From contig JAIYEJ010000236.1 in assembly GCA_027487055.1 (NCBI GenBank), positions 1 through 9,277 on the forward strand: a stretch of DNA of 9,277 nucleotides, given 5' to 3'. The notes beneath the pieces were generated by a model. That model did no database searches and had not been told where the DNA came from. It saw only the letters and a program-made list of their open reading frames with translations. This document shows positions 1 through 6,591 of this stretch, piece by piece (within the stretch, counting starts at the first letter, position 1; every line of letters starts with the position of its first letter). A program made the position numbers and the translations under genes. This stretch comes from Methylotenera sp. Its GTDB lineage: Bacteria > Pseudomonadota > Gammaproteobacteria > Burkholderiales > Methylophilaceae.

Positions 1-32
1 AAAAACTGCTTGGCCTTTTTCAATTTTAAGCT

Positions 33-76
33 TAAAAATATAGAATCAATCAAGGCTTTAAGTATCTATATTTTTA
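33..76 (-). terminator. Long AT-rich inverted repeat downstream of the exosortase cassette, possible terminator
   Basis: A perfect 12-base inverted repeat (TAAAAATATAGA at 33-44, TCTATATTTTTA at 65-76) with a 20-base loop starts 4 bases beyond the stop codon of the last cassette gene (stop at 80-82, minus strand). Read on the minus strand, the second arm ends in a U-rich run, as an intrinsic terminator would, but the stem has almost no GC and the loop is long, so termination is uncertain. A second perfect palindrome, TTTTAAGCTTAAAA (24-37), overlaps the distal arm and could compete with it for folding. I see no gene in bases 1-79. Confidence 0.4.
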
Positions 77-79
77 CCC

Positions 80-700
80 TTAAAGAATGTCTTGTTTAAT
101 TAAATAGTCAGTTAAACCAACGATTAAAATGCCTGCCGCAATACTCAGTGCCACTAGGCCACCCCCATTTAAAAAATCACTCCAGTAAGTAAAATAATAC
201 AAATTTTGACTAATATTTAAGTTAAGTAGCCGATTTAAATTCTCCCAAACAATTTTTAAAAGTTGTGTTGGCATGTCTAACAGCATAAGCAATAGGCATA
301 TTGGCAAGGCTAAAAGAACGCGTAAGGTATATTTCATTGCTTTTGACTGATGGTCAGTGATAGGCCAAGCAAACACGGTGGTAAAAACTAATATAAACGG
401 TAGCAACACGTTGCCTAGTGGCATGGTGGCGCCACTGGGGATGGGAGTATTAGGCACTAGAGTCTCATTACCAGCATAAATTGGCATGGAATATGTGGTT
501 TGCAATAACAAAAACTGTTCACCATGTTGTTTAATAATACTGAATGTCACGGTATCAAACCGATAATCGAGCTGTTTAATTGTCCATTCGTAAAGTGGAA
601 TGAGTAGCTTAATGAGATGAATACCCCATTGATAACTTACAAAAAGCAATACTAATCCAGTCACGATATAGCTAAAGATGATCGTATACGGATGACGCAT
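80..700 (-). CDS. Exosortase H-associated-type integral membrane protein
   Basis: A 206-residue protein with about four hydrophobic segments (near residues 7-24, 95-113, 124-142 and 179-196). A polar stretch of about 70 residues between the first two, including the segment around VPNTPIPSG (82-90), is probably periplasmic. No catalytic motif is visible. It directly abuts the exosortase gene: the exosortase stop TAA (703-701) is followed with no gap by this ATG (700-698), so it is co-transcribed and probably translationally coupled. From memory, XrtH-type exosortases are commonly followed by a membrane protein of this size and layout (exosortase H-associated membrane protein). The assignment rests mainly on that context and on the overall pattern, not on a motif I can name. 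Its role is unknown to me; a partner or stabiliser of the exosortase is the natural inference. It is the last gene of the cassette. Confidence 0.65.
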   Translation of the reverse strand: MRHPYTIIFSYIVTGLVLLFVSYQWGIHLIKLLIPLYEWTIKQLDYRFDTVTFSIIKQHGEQFLLLQTTYSMPIYAGNETLVPNTPIPSGATMPLGNVLLPFILVFTTVFAWPITDHQSKAMKYTLRVLLALPICLLLMLLDMPTQLLKIVWENLNRLLNLNISQNLYYFTYWSDFLNGGGLVALSIAAGILIVGLTDYLIKQDIL

Positions 701-1294
701 TTAAACAGATTTAGCGATAGGTTTCGTGAACGAATGTTTCACCAACCAGAAATTAAAGAATAGCGCTGCAAGCGCAATTAATATCAATGGCGCAACCGTA
801 CCATGCAAAAAATAAAATAGTGGTTTATCGGCACGGAACGCATAAAACAACCCAATAATACGCGCTTGGTTAAAAAAGAATATAAATAATGTGCCCCACA
901 AAATACCATTAAGTTTTGCCATCCGAGACAAGGGAGCATTGACTAATGCGGCAATTAAAATAAACAGAGCCTCAACACCTTCACAGCCTAACTTCACAAT
1001 CAATCCACCGCCTTTAGCTTTTATTTGATTACCCAAAGCGCTTGCATTGATGGTTGGTGTAATCGTATTAATCAAATCAACAGCAGGCTTAACAGTGATA
1101 TCACCACGTATAAAATGACCAAAGCTGCTATCACGCACTAATAACCAACCTATTTGTAATATTGCAAATACAGCTAAAAATACTAATGCTTGAACCATAA
1201 GCGAAGGCGGTTTAGGTGAAGGTGTTGGTAGTTTTTGCCACTCCTCTGCATCTGGCCAGTAGTCAATCCCTGGAATAGGCTTGTTCTCATTCAT
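701..1294 (-). CDS. xrtH: Small exosortase, probably XrtH-type
   Basis: Exosortases are inner-membrane cysteine transpeptidase/proteases that cut C-terminal sorting signals (PEP-CTERM and relatives) from exported proteins. This 197-residue protein shows the family triad in order: Cys104 in GCEGVEA (103-109), Arg145 in NQARI (142-146) and His164 in LHGTVAPL (163-170). Hydrophobic segments lie near 31-52, 105-122, 127-150 and 160-184. A proline-rich cytosolic lead precedes the first. At under 200 residues it is far shorter than the usual 8-TM XrtA/EpsH (about 300 or more), matching the compact XrtH-like subset. XrtH is normally linked with IPTLxxWG-type tails. Here the upstream operon genes end in VPLPLW and in IPEPE tails, so the subtype is an inference; an unnamed small exosortase family is possible. 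The start ATG (1294-1292) overlaps the upstream stop as ATGA. I am confident it is an exosortase, less so of H. Confidence 0.87.
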   Translation of the reverse strand: MNENKPIPGIDYWPDAEEWQKLPTPSPKPPSLMVQALVFLAVFAILQIGWLLVRDSSFGHFIRGDITVKPAVDLINTITPTINASALGNQIKAKGGGLIVKLGCEGVEALFILIAALVNAPLSRMAKLNGILWGTLFIFFFNQARIIGLFYAFRADKPLFYFLHGTVAPLILIALAALFFNFWLVKHSFTKPIAKSV

Positions 1295-1938
1295 ATATAT
1301 TTTTTATTGTGTAGTTTACGCTTTGATAATATCGAGATAATACCCCAGCCCGCTATTAGCATGGCATAGCTTTCTGGTTCTGGGATAGGTGTCAAAATTA
1401 AATTAAATCGGTAATTGAAGTTTCCGGGCGCCAATTCTTGAATCCATAGTGTATAACTGCCAGCAGAAAGTGGGGTGCTAAATCCACTTGAGCCGTTTTG
1501 ACTTACTGCCATATCATCTAGGATATCCAGACCTCTATCATTTAAATTATAGAGTTTAAAACCAAGTAAACCAGTTGCACTTTGGGTGGTCGGCTCTACT
1601 GGCATAGTGCTACCAGCTGCTAATCCAATAAAAGACGAGGTGCTTCCTACTTGCGTTTGGTTGCCTACTCTTAATTCAGACCAAGTAAATCCTGTTGGTA
1701 CGATGAGATGCAGATAGTCTCTATCAACCGTACTACTATTTCTACCAACGACACCACTTACAACATTATTACCTGCAATGCCGTTTGGTCCAATATCACC
1801 AAAATTTAAAGTAAATTCTGTGGGATTGAGTCTATCGTTAGATAAGTCGCCAAATGTAGACTCATCATAGGTGGCAGCATAAGAAGCCATAGAAAGGACT
1901 AAAGAAATAATCATTAGTATTAATCTTGTCAGTATCAT
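1291..1938 (-). CDS. PEP-CTERM sorting-domain protein (exosortase substrate)
   Basis: A 215-residue exported protein. A signal peptide (residues 1-21, MILTR then a hydrophobic core ending ASYAA) precedes a Ser/Asn/Gly-rich, beta-type body with no cysteine and no catalytic motif I recognise. The C-terminus is a textbook PEP-CTERM signal: IPEPESYAM (185-193), a hydrophobic helix to about residue 204, then a basic SKRKLHNKK end. Such proteins are cut by an exosortase and released to the envelope or extracellular matrix. The body (FGDLSNDRLNPT, SGVVGRNSSTVDRDY) resembles Asn/Gly-rich PEP-CTERM proteins of unknown function. Translation starts 5 bases after a very strong Shine-Dalgarno, TAGGAGGT (1950-1943), whose TAG is the stop of the upstream gene. 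Its own TGA overlaps the exosortase start. This placement suggests that it is a dedicated substrate of that enzyme. Confidence 0.9.
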   Translation of the reverse strand: MILTRLILMIISLVLSMASYAATYDESTFGDLSNDRLNPTEFTLNFGDIGPNGIAGNNVVSGVVGRNSSTVDRDYLHLIVPTGFTWSELRVGNQTQVGSTSSFIGLAAGSTMPVEPTTQSATGLLGFKLYNLNDRGLDILDDMAVSQNGSSGFSTPLSAGSYTLWIQELAPGNFNYRFNLILTPIPEPESYAMLIAGWGIISILSKRKLHNKKYI

Positions 1939-1942
1939 ATTG

Positions 1943-1950
1943 ACCTCCTA
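1943..1950 (-). promoter_or_regulatory. Shine-Dalgarno that contains the upstream stop codon
   Basis: On the minus strand TAGGAGGT runs from 1950 to 1943, 4 bases before the ATG at 1938. The TAG is the stop codon of the DNRLRE gene, so a terminating ribosome stands on a near-perfect Shine-Dalgarno. This fixes the start of the PEP-CTERM gene and predicts coupled translation of the two substrates. Confidence 0.85.
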
Positions 1951-2709
1951 GTTTATATGCCGTTTGTTTAAATAAAAAAGACCGCCTGCTAACATCGCAA
2001 ACATCCATAAAGGGAGTGGCACCTCGCCGGAATCTGTTGTTGCATTTTGAGGCGTCCATTGAATGATCAGTTGAGGTCTAATTGTTGCGTTTGCGTTCTG
2101 TCTACTCGCAAGTGCTTTTGCAGAAAGGGCTGTATCATCTTCAAGCAGCCAGCCATGATTTAAACTTGGGTTATTAAGCCAAAATATCACGTCACCGACT
2201 AATTGCGTATCAGTAATTTCATAGCTTACATTACCGTCTTCGCTAAGTATCTTACTTGCGGAAATATCACTTAAAAAATCACCACCTTGAGAAGTCCATT
2301 TTAGCGTTGTGCCAAAAAAACGACTCACCCAAGTGGCGTCATTGGGTGCTGCTGCACCGCCAGCACCACCAAAACTATTAGATGCACCTTCGCCCCAACT
2401 ATTAATGACTCTATGAACTTTTAAATCCATAGTATCAGCGCGACCTTTTACAACAAAAATCTTTAGAACCACTGATTGTATTGTTGCATTCGCAGGAATT
2501 GTAGATAAATCAAATTGAACCAATCCCCTTCTAATTGCTAAGTCACGTTGAATCCTCCCTACAAAAATGAACTCGGAACTACCAGTAGCCAATTCAGGCG
2601 TGATTTCTTGAATTAAAGTAGCATCTTTGATTGAGGTTAGAGTTGAAGTTTCTGCAAATGAAACTAAGGGATAAAAAAATGCTAATAGAATAATAGATAT
2701 TAAACGCAT
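1948..2709 (-). CDS. DNRLRE-domain exported protein with VPLPLW C-terminal sorting signal
   Basis: A 253-residue exported protein and first gene of the exosortase cassette. A signal peptide covers residues 1-19 (MRLISIILLAFFYPLVSFA). The body carries the signature of the DNRLRE/CBM96-like beta-sandwich found in surface and matrix proteins: RGLVQFDLSTIPANATIQS (61-79), then VHRVINSWGEG (98-108) and DATWVSR (124-130). It ends in a three-part sorting signal: VPLPLW (230-235), a hydrophobic helix to about 246, and a basic NKRH tail (248-251). This is not canonical PEP-CTERM. It resembles the VPLPA-CTERM or XrtH IPTLxxWG classes without matching either exactly. Its position upstream of a small exosortase makes it the best candidate for that enzyme's cognate substrate. 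Its ligand, probably glycan or matrix polymer, is not evident. A weak ribosome site (GGGGT) precedes the ATG. The promoter should lie in 2710-2897, where I find no convincing -35/-10 pair. Confidence 0.8.
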   Translation of the reverse strand: MRLISIILLAFFYPLVSFAETSTLTSIKDATLIQEITPELATGSSEFIFVGRIQRDLAIRRGLVQFDLSTIPANATIQSVVLKIFVVKGRADTMDLKVHRVINSWGEGASNSFGGAGGAAAPNDATWVSRFFGTTLKWTSQGGDFLSDISASKILSEDGNVSYEITDTQLVGDVIFWLNNPSLNHGWLLEDDTALSAKALASRQNANATIRPQLIIQWTPQNATTDSGEVPLPLWMFAMLAGGLFYLNKRHIN

Positions 2710-2897
2710 ATTTACCCCATTACGATAAAAAATAATAAATTTTTTTACCAGAAAACCATACCATTTTTATATGACAAAGTGATTGATAATGCTTATTAAA
2801 ATCTAGTCTAAAGGAACTATATTTAATTGCTTTTACGATTAATTTTTAACAATTTTTTCATTGATCATTTAAGATACCAACTAATTTTTCAATAGAA

Positions 2898-2920
2898 AAG
2901 AGCCACCAGCGGTGGCTCTT
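2898..2920 (-). terminator. Rho-independent terminator of the phoX/PEP-CTERM unit
   Basis: A perfect 10-bp stem (AAGAGCCACC 2898-2907, GGTGGCTCTT 2911-2920) with a 3-base loop lies 40 bases beyond the stop of the PEP-CTERM gene at 2960. Read on the minus strand, the stem runs into TTTTC, a short U-tract. It separates this unit from the exosortase cassette, which therefore needs its own promoter. On the plus strand no T-run follows the stem, so I call it for the minus strand only. Confidence 0.8.
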
Positions 2921-2959
2921 CTGAATCTACAAAAATCACTTTACTTAATTTTTTCTGAT

Positions 2960-3631
2960 TTAAGCACTACGGCGGCGAGAAGCTGCCCCTAATAAGCCTA
3001 AGCCAGCTAAAAACATCGCGTAAGTTTCAGGCTCTGGCACTGCTGAGATTGTTAAGTTATCAACCACAAACGTACCGTTAGATAAACCAAACCCGTAGAT
3101 GTCTGCTGAAGCGCGCGCAAAACCTACAAACTTGCCTTCGTCGTAGTTATTAACATCAGTATCAATGCTCACGTTAAAAGATTCAAGTACATTACCGTTA
3201 AAGTCGTATGCCAATAGCTGTAGGCTGTTATTCTCGAAAAGAGCTTGATTTTGGTTAGCAAAGATACCAACTTGCTGCATTGGCGTTGCAAAAGTGAAGT
3301 TAATTGAACCATTATTGTTACTAAAAGCGGTGGACACAAAATTGCCATCACGGTTGCCATTGCCAACAACACTCCATAGTCCGTTTTGATCAAGGTCAAA
3401 TGCATTTTGACCAACAACTGCAAATGGTGTTGTGGTTAATGTAACACCACTACCTAAGTTTAAACTAGTGATTAAGTTACCAGCGTCAAATTGTGGCAAT
3501 AAATAGCCATCAAAGTCATTAAAGTCAATAACAGTACCGGCAAAAGTAGCAGATGATGCATCGATTGAAGCAGCTTGCGCTACCGAAGTAACAGCCATTA
3601 AAGCTGCTAAAGTTAGAGTTGCGAGTTTCAT
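2960..3631 (-). CDS. PEP-CTERM sorting-domain protein, jelly-roll-like body
   Basis: A 223-residue exported protein. A clear signal peptide (residues 1-20, MKLATLTLAALMAVTSVAQA) is followed by an Asn/Phe/Asp-rich beta-type domain with no cysteine. The body runs VIDFNDFDGYLLP (34-46), GVTLTTTPFAV (62-72), INFTFATPMQQVGIF (110-124) and FVVDNLTIS (188-196). That order (an opening 'DF' strand, a late VGIF strand, a closing VDNLTIS strand) is typical of concanavalin/lectin-like PEP-CTERM proteins. No enzyme motif is visible. The tail is canonical: AVPEPETYAMFLAGLGLLG then SRRRSA (197-223). It lies 65 bases downstream of phoX on the same strand with its own ribosome site (AAAGGA). No strong terminator lies between them, so they are probably co-transcribed, though a promoter in the gap is possible. 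Which exosortase processes it is open: the PEP motif is the XrtA type, while the only exosortase in view is the small one at 701-1294. Confidence 0.9.
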   Translation of the reverse strand: MKLATLTLAALMAVTSVAQAASIDASSATFAGTVIDFNDFDGYLLPQFDAGNLITSLNLGSGVTLTTTPFAVVGQNAFDLDQNGLWSVVGNGNRDGNFVSTAFSNNNGSINFTFATPMQQVGIFANQNQALFENNSLQLLAYDFNGNVLESFNVSIDTDVNNYDEGKFVGFARASADIYGFGLSNGTFVVDNLTISAVPEPETYAMFLAGLGLLGAASRRRSA

Positions 3632-3696
3632 TATAAATTCCTTTGTTAAGTTAAATATGCGTTAAATTAGGATAAAAACATCATCCAAAAAACAAC

Positions 3697-5910
3697 TTAA
3701 GTACCAATAATGCCACCATCATCTTTAGTAATCACAACCACTCCAGAACGTGGACGGCCTGGATTAAGCGGTGTTACGCCATCACTCGCAAGATTCCATT
3801 GGCTATGCGGCCATCTTGAAAAAACTTCTGGGCTTGCATCTGTAGCATCATCACCAGGATGTTGTAGACCTACCCACATGGTTTTTCCATCGGGCGACAT
3901 AGTCACACCTGTGACTTCTGCTCTTGGGCATGCAGTCAAGAAGCGCTTGGTTTCTTTCGTACTTGGATCAACACATACCATTTGATCCATACCCAAATTC
4001 ACAAAGTCTCCAGTACCATCACCTGAGTCGGTTTGCACCCACATGCGACCAAAGTCGTCAAACCATAGACCATCTGGCGCACCGTAATCTGCACTGCCAT
4101 TTGGATTATCAACTATGTCACCTTTAAAGTCATTGGTAGGTAATGCGGCTTTTGTTGTTCGTGTATCGCCAGCTTGTACAAAGGTATCCCATGTAAAGGT
4201 GGTTGCACGTACGCTACGGCCATCTTCACGCCAGCGGATAACACCACCATGCACATTGTTAGCACGTGAGTTTGCAGCATCTACTGGTGGGCGAGCACCG
4301 CCTGCAGAGGTTGAGCCGTCAGCAGCATTCAAGCTTACTGGCGATGCACCACGACGATTGTTATTGGTTAATGTGCAGTAAAGTTCAATGTCTTGGAAGC
4401 CATTGACACGTGGGCGAGCGCCAATCCACTCTGGCCTATCCATCATGGTTGCACCAACAGCATCGGCAGCCATACGTGTTTTAATTAAGATTTTTGCCAG
4501 CACTTCAGCATCGTTAGCACCAGAGAAGTTTGGGTTATCACGCAGTGCTTGACCATTCACGTCAATGCTACCAGGTGTTAATGGCAACCAAACACCAGTT
4601 AGGTTTGCGTCAAAACGTGCTACGTATAGCGTACCATTGTCAAGAATGTCACGGTTAGCAGCTCGGTTACTTGGGTTATATTTAGCATTTGCAACGAATT
4701 TATAGATGTAGTCGTTACGCTCATCATCACCAGAATACATGCCAAGATCGTTTGCAGTGTCAACCACATATTGCACGCTTTCATGTTTAAAACGACCAAG
4801 TGCAGTACGTTTTACAGGCACGCTTCTTGGGTTAAATGGATCAATCTCAACAACCCAACCAAAGGTGTTTGGTCCATTTGGGTTAGTGCTTAGATCCCAG
4901 CGTGGGTCTACAGTATGCCATTTGTAACCAAAACCTCCAGCACTAATGCCGTAGCGGCGATATAGTTTGCTGTTTTCAGAACCTGTTGCTGAGGTATCTA
5001 AAACACCAACAGCGAGACCAAAATAGCCGTTAAAGTTTTCTTCACAGGTTAAGTAGGTGCCCCATGGGGTATAGCCATTAGCACAATTGTTCACTGTACC
5101 GTAGCAATAAGTGCCGTCAGTCATACTACCTGTTGGCGTGCTTGCTGTGTCAGTAATGGTGTAATCAGGCGTTTTCATCAGTGCATGACCTGCAGCTGGG
5201 CCGCTGATACGCATTCTCGTATTAGCATCAATACGTCTACCATAAACTGAATTACGTTGAACACCCCAAAAGCCTCTTACGCGTCTTGCTTCTAGTATAT
5301 TAACTCCGTGTGCAGCTTGTGATTTACGAGCCTTAGCAATATTGTAATTTACATGAAAATCTGGGAATAAAATTGCTTCATGGGTGTACTCACTGTTTGA
5401 AACAAGCAAACCACGTTCGCTACTAAATTCGCCGTTTCTTTCTGCAAATGGGAAGAAATGCATACCATCAGTGTGACCGCCATAGGATAAGCGTTGTTGC
5501 GCTGCTGTTTCAGTTGCAGTTCCACTAAATGGTGTGCCGCCACGCACAATTGGGTCTCCCCAAGCTACGAATAGCTCTGCCGTATAACCTTGTGGAACTG
5601 TTACTGCATCCACAGCACTTGCTGCTAGGCTTGGCGCGATTGGAGTAAATGTAATGGGTACAGTTGGCGCACCTACAGTTGTTAAAGCCGCATTTGTACC
5701 AGCTAGGGTTCCACCAGCTGCAGGAGATGTCACAGCATTTGCAAAGCCTGATAATGTAAGACCGCCAGCAGCAACGAGGGCTGATGAGCTGATACTAGTC
5801 ATAATAAATTTACGACGGCTCATATCAACATTACTTAATACTTCTTCAATTGAAGTATTGCCTGATTCGTTCAGCGATACATCGTTGTTGGGATGATGAA
5901 TACCTTTCAT
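3697..5910 (-). CDS. phoX: PhoX-type alkaline phosphatase (DUF839), Tat-exported
   Basis: PhoX enzymes are exported Fe/Ca-dependent phosphomonoesterases that release phosphate from organic esters. This 737-residue protein starts with a long Tat signal: an N-region with the family-type NTSIEEVL lead (18-25), SRRKF (31-35), then a hydrophobic core ending FANA near 59. Family motifs follow in order: GYTAELFVAWGDP (108-120), PWGTYLTCEENFNGYF (282-297, with metal-binding type Cys289 and Glu290/291), GRFKHES (372-378), SGDDERNDYIYKF (393-405), DRPEW (491-495), DGLWFDDFGRMWVQTD (613-628), MSPDGKTMWVGLQHPG (671-686) and a typical RPRSGVVVI...GGIIG end. It is longer than the classic Pseudomonas PhoX. 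There is no CTERM tail. The start at 5910 has a good AGGAG (5922-5918). Met30 is a less likely start because it would drop the conserved N-region. Other DUF839 functions are not excluded. Confidence 0.88.
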   Translation of the reverse strand: MKGIHHPNNDVSLNESGNTSIEEVLSNVDMSRRKFIMTSISSSALVAAGGLTLSGFANAVTSPAAGGTLAGTNAALTTVGAPTVPITFTPIAPSLAASAVDAVTVPQGYTAELFVAWGDPIVRGGTPFSGTATETAAQQRLSYGGHTDGMHFFPFAERNGEFSSERGLLVSNSEYTHEAILFPDFHVNYNIAKARKSQAAHGVNILEARRVRGFWGVQRNSVYGRRIDANTRMRISGPAAGHALMKTPDYTITDTASTPTGSMTDGTYCYGTVNNCANGYTPWGTYLTCEENFNGYFGLAVGVLDTSATGSENSKLYRRYGISAGGFGYKWHTVDPRWDLSTNPNGPNTFGWVVEIDPFNPRSVPVKRTALGRFKHESVQYVVDTANDLGMYSGDDERNDYIYKFVANAKYNPSNRAANRDILDNGTLYVARFDANLTGVWLPLTPGSIDVNGQALRDNPNFSGANDAEVLAKILIKTRMAADAVGATMMDRPEWIGARPRVNGFQDIELYCTLTNNNRRGASPVSLNAADGSTSAGGARPPVDAANSRANNVHGGVIRWREDGRSVRATTFTWDTFVQAGDTRTTKAALPTNDFKGDIVDNPNGSADYGAPDGLWFDDFGRMWVQTDSGDGTGDFVNLGMDQMVCVDPSTKETKRFLTACPRAEVTGVTMSPDGKTMWVGLQHPGDDATDASPEVFSRWPHSQWNLASDGVTPLNPGRPRSGVVVITKDDGGIIGT
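5837..5859 (-). repeat. 23-base inverted repeat in the start region of phoX
   Basis: AATACTTC (5837-5844) and GAAGTATT (5852-5859) form a perfect 8-bp stem around 7 bases. Nested inside is an alternative perfect 12-base palindrome, CTTCAATTGAAG (5844-5855). It falls in codons 18-25 of phoX, between the annotated start and the Tat motif. It could fold in the mRNA or bind a regulator, or it may simply be codon coincidence. Confidence 0.5.
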
Positions 5911-5970
5911 TACAAATCTCCTAAGTTTATAAATTTAAATTCAACCGCTCTTTTGATGCCGAATAAGTCT

Positions 5971-5995
5971 TGAAAAGATTATGAAAATAATCATG
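5971..5995. promoter_or_regulatory. Candidate PhoB-box-like direct repeat overlapping a Fur-box-like inverted repeat, upstream of phoX
   Basis: Minus strand: TTTTCAT-AATC-TTTTCAA (5987-5970) is two 7-base units at 11-base spacing, the architecture of a Pho box (CTGTCAT-N4-CTGTCAT), with 5/7 and 4/7 matches. Plus strand: 5977-5995 (GATTATGAAAATAATCATG) matches the 19-base Fur consensus at 14 of 19 positions by my count and contains a perfect GATTAT-N4-ATAATC inverted repeat. The site is about 60-85 bases upstream of the phoX start and about 175 bases from the divergent gene at 6169. Phosphate or iron control of phoX would make biological sense, but AT-rich DNA gives such matches by chance. No clear -10 follows. 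I see nothing else in 5911-6168. Confidence 0.3.
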
Positions 5996-6168
5996 ATCAA
6001 AGCACTTTTAAAGTTTAAATATTCTAAAACCTTATAAATCTCTTTATATGAACATTTATAGCAATTTAGACTAGCTGATAGGACTATGTAATAGGGAAAA
6101 CTGCAATTAAAAACTAAACAATTTCACAAAGTATGATTGCTTTAATGGGAATTGACTAAGACATACCA

Positions 6169-6549
6169 ATGGCAAACCAAGTTGTATATAGAGTTAATCG
6201 CTATAGCAGTGTTAAAATATTGTCTATGTTTAGCCGCGTCTTTATTCAGCTTGGTTTAGTTTTAATTTTTGCGTTTACGCAAATAGGCGTGTTGACGCAC
6301 GAAATTTCGCACATCAATGAGCTGACTGAGCAATCTGACCACTCTAATCCCGATAAAAATAAAGCCAAAGAACAATGCGGTCAGTGTATTGGTTCTGCGC
6401 AAGTTACTTCTGGTTTGCCCACTCAGGCGTTTGAGTTTCATGTTAACCAAGCGCAGTATCAACTCACCAAGCCTTATGTTGCCTATTTAGCTTCTGTTTT
6501 AGTTGCATCCTATAGCGCTCGCGCGCCACCTCTAGCCCTCAATCACTAA
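6169..6549 (+). CDS. Small exported His/Cys protein, DUF2946-like
   Basis: A 126-residue protein with one strong hydrophobic segment (about 23-43), which is a signal peptide or anchor. After it come His residues in THEISHI (43-49) and DHS (57-59), a CGQC pair (Cys70, Cys73), and a C-terminal SARAPPLA (116-123). A C-x2-C plus a terminal R-A-x-P-P motif recalls the DUF2946 family, small exported proteins often found next to metal-linked TonB receptors. The His/Cys content suggests metal binding, but the metal is not evident. The gene lies 54 bases upstream of the receptor's ATG on the same strand, with a short hairpin between. The start is uncertain: the ATG at 6169 has no clear Shine-Dalgarno, and Met20 (6226) would place the hydrophobic segment right at the N-terminus, also without a good ribosome site. 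Confidence 0.7.
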   Translation: MANQVVYRVNRYSSVKILSMFSRVFIQLGLVLIFAFTQIGVLTHEISHINELTEQSDHSNPDKNKAKEQCGQCIGSAQVTSGLPTQAFEFHVNQAQYQLTKPYVAYLASVLVASYSARAPPLALNH

Positions 6550-6557
6550 AGCATTTT

Positions 6558-6581
6558 AGCCAACTATTAGGTTGGTTTTTT
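6558..6581 (+). terminator. Short terminator-like hairpin between the DUF2946-like gene and the receptor gene
   Basis: CCAAC (6560-6564) pairs with GTTGG (6571-6575) around a 6-base loop. An A-U and a G-U pair at the base extend the stem, and six T follow (6576-6581). It begins 9 bases beyond the stop at 6549. The core stem of 5 bp is weak, so partial termination or attenuation, setting the ratio of the two products, is as likely as a full stop. Confidence 0.5.
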
Positions 6582-6591
6582 GTCATTTTTT

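Noticed and set aside
1865..2059. Open frame bridging the first two cassette genes in another frame
   Set aside because: It overlaps two supported genes, and its composition is unlike a real protein.
2761..2781. Pho-box half-site TTGTCAT on the minus strand before the cassette
   Set aside because: The second half-site is at the wrong spacing and poorly matched.
2785..2803. Second Fur-like match (GATAATGCTTATTAAAATC, 14/19 by count) upstream of the exosortase cassette
   Set aside because: No good inverted symmetry. In such AT-rich intergenic DNA a 14/19 match is expected about once by chance, which also weakens the 5977-5995 site.
2803..2812. 10-base word TTTAGACTAG shared between the two intergenic regions (minus strand here, plus strand at 6065-6074)
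   Set aside because: Shared 10-mers are expected by chance many times in a window this size, and the orientations and distances to genes differ.
3710..5896. Open frames on the plus strand opposite phoX (for example 4115-4381 and 5654-5896)
   Set aside because: They lie antisense to a well-supported gene, have no ribosome sites and show no recognisable protein features.
5945..5963. Sigma-54-like GG-N10-GC on the minus strand upstream of phoX (TCGGCATC...GAGCGG)
   Set aside because: Spacing is right, and RpoN control is known for some PEP-CTERM genes, but the -12 TT and several -24 bases do not match. Too weak to call.
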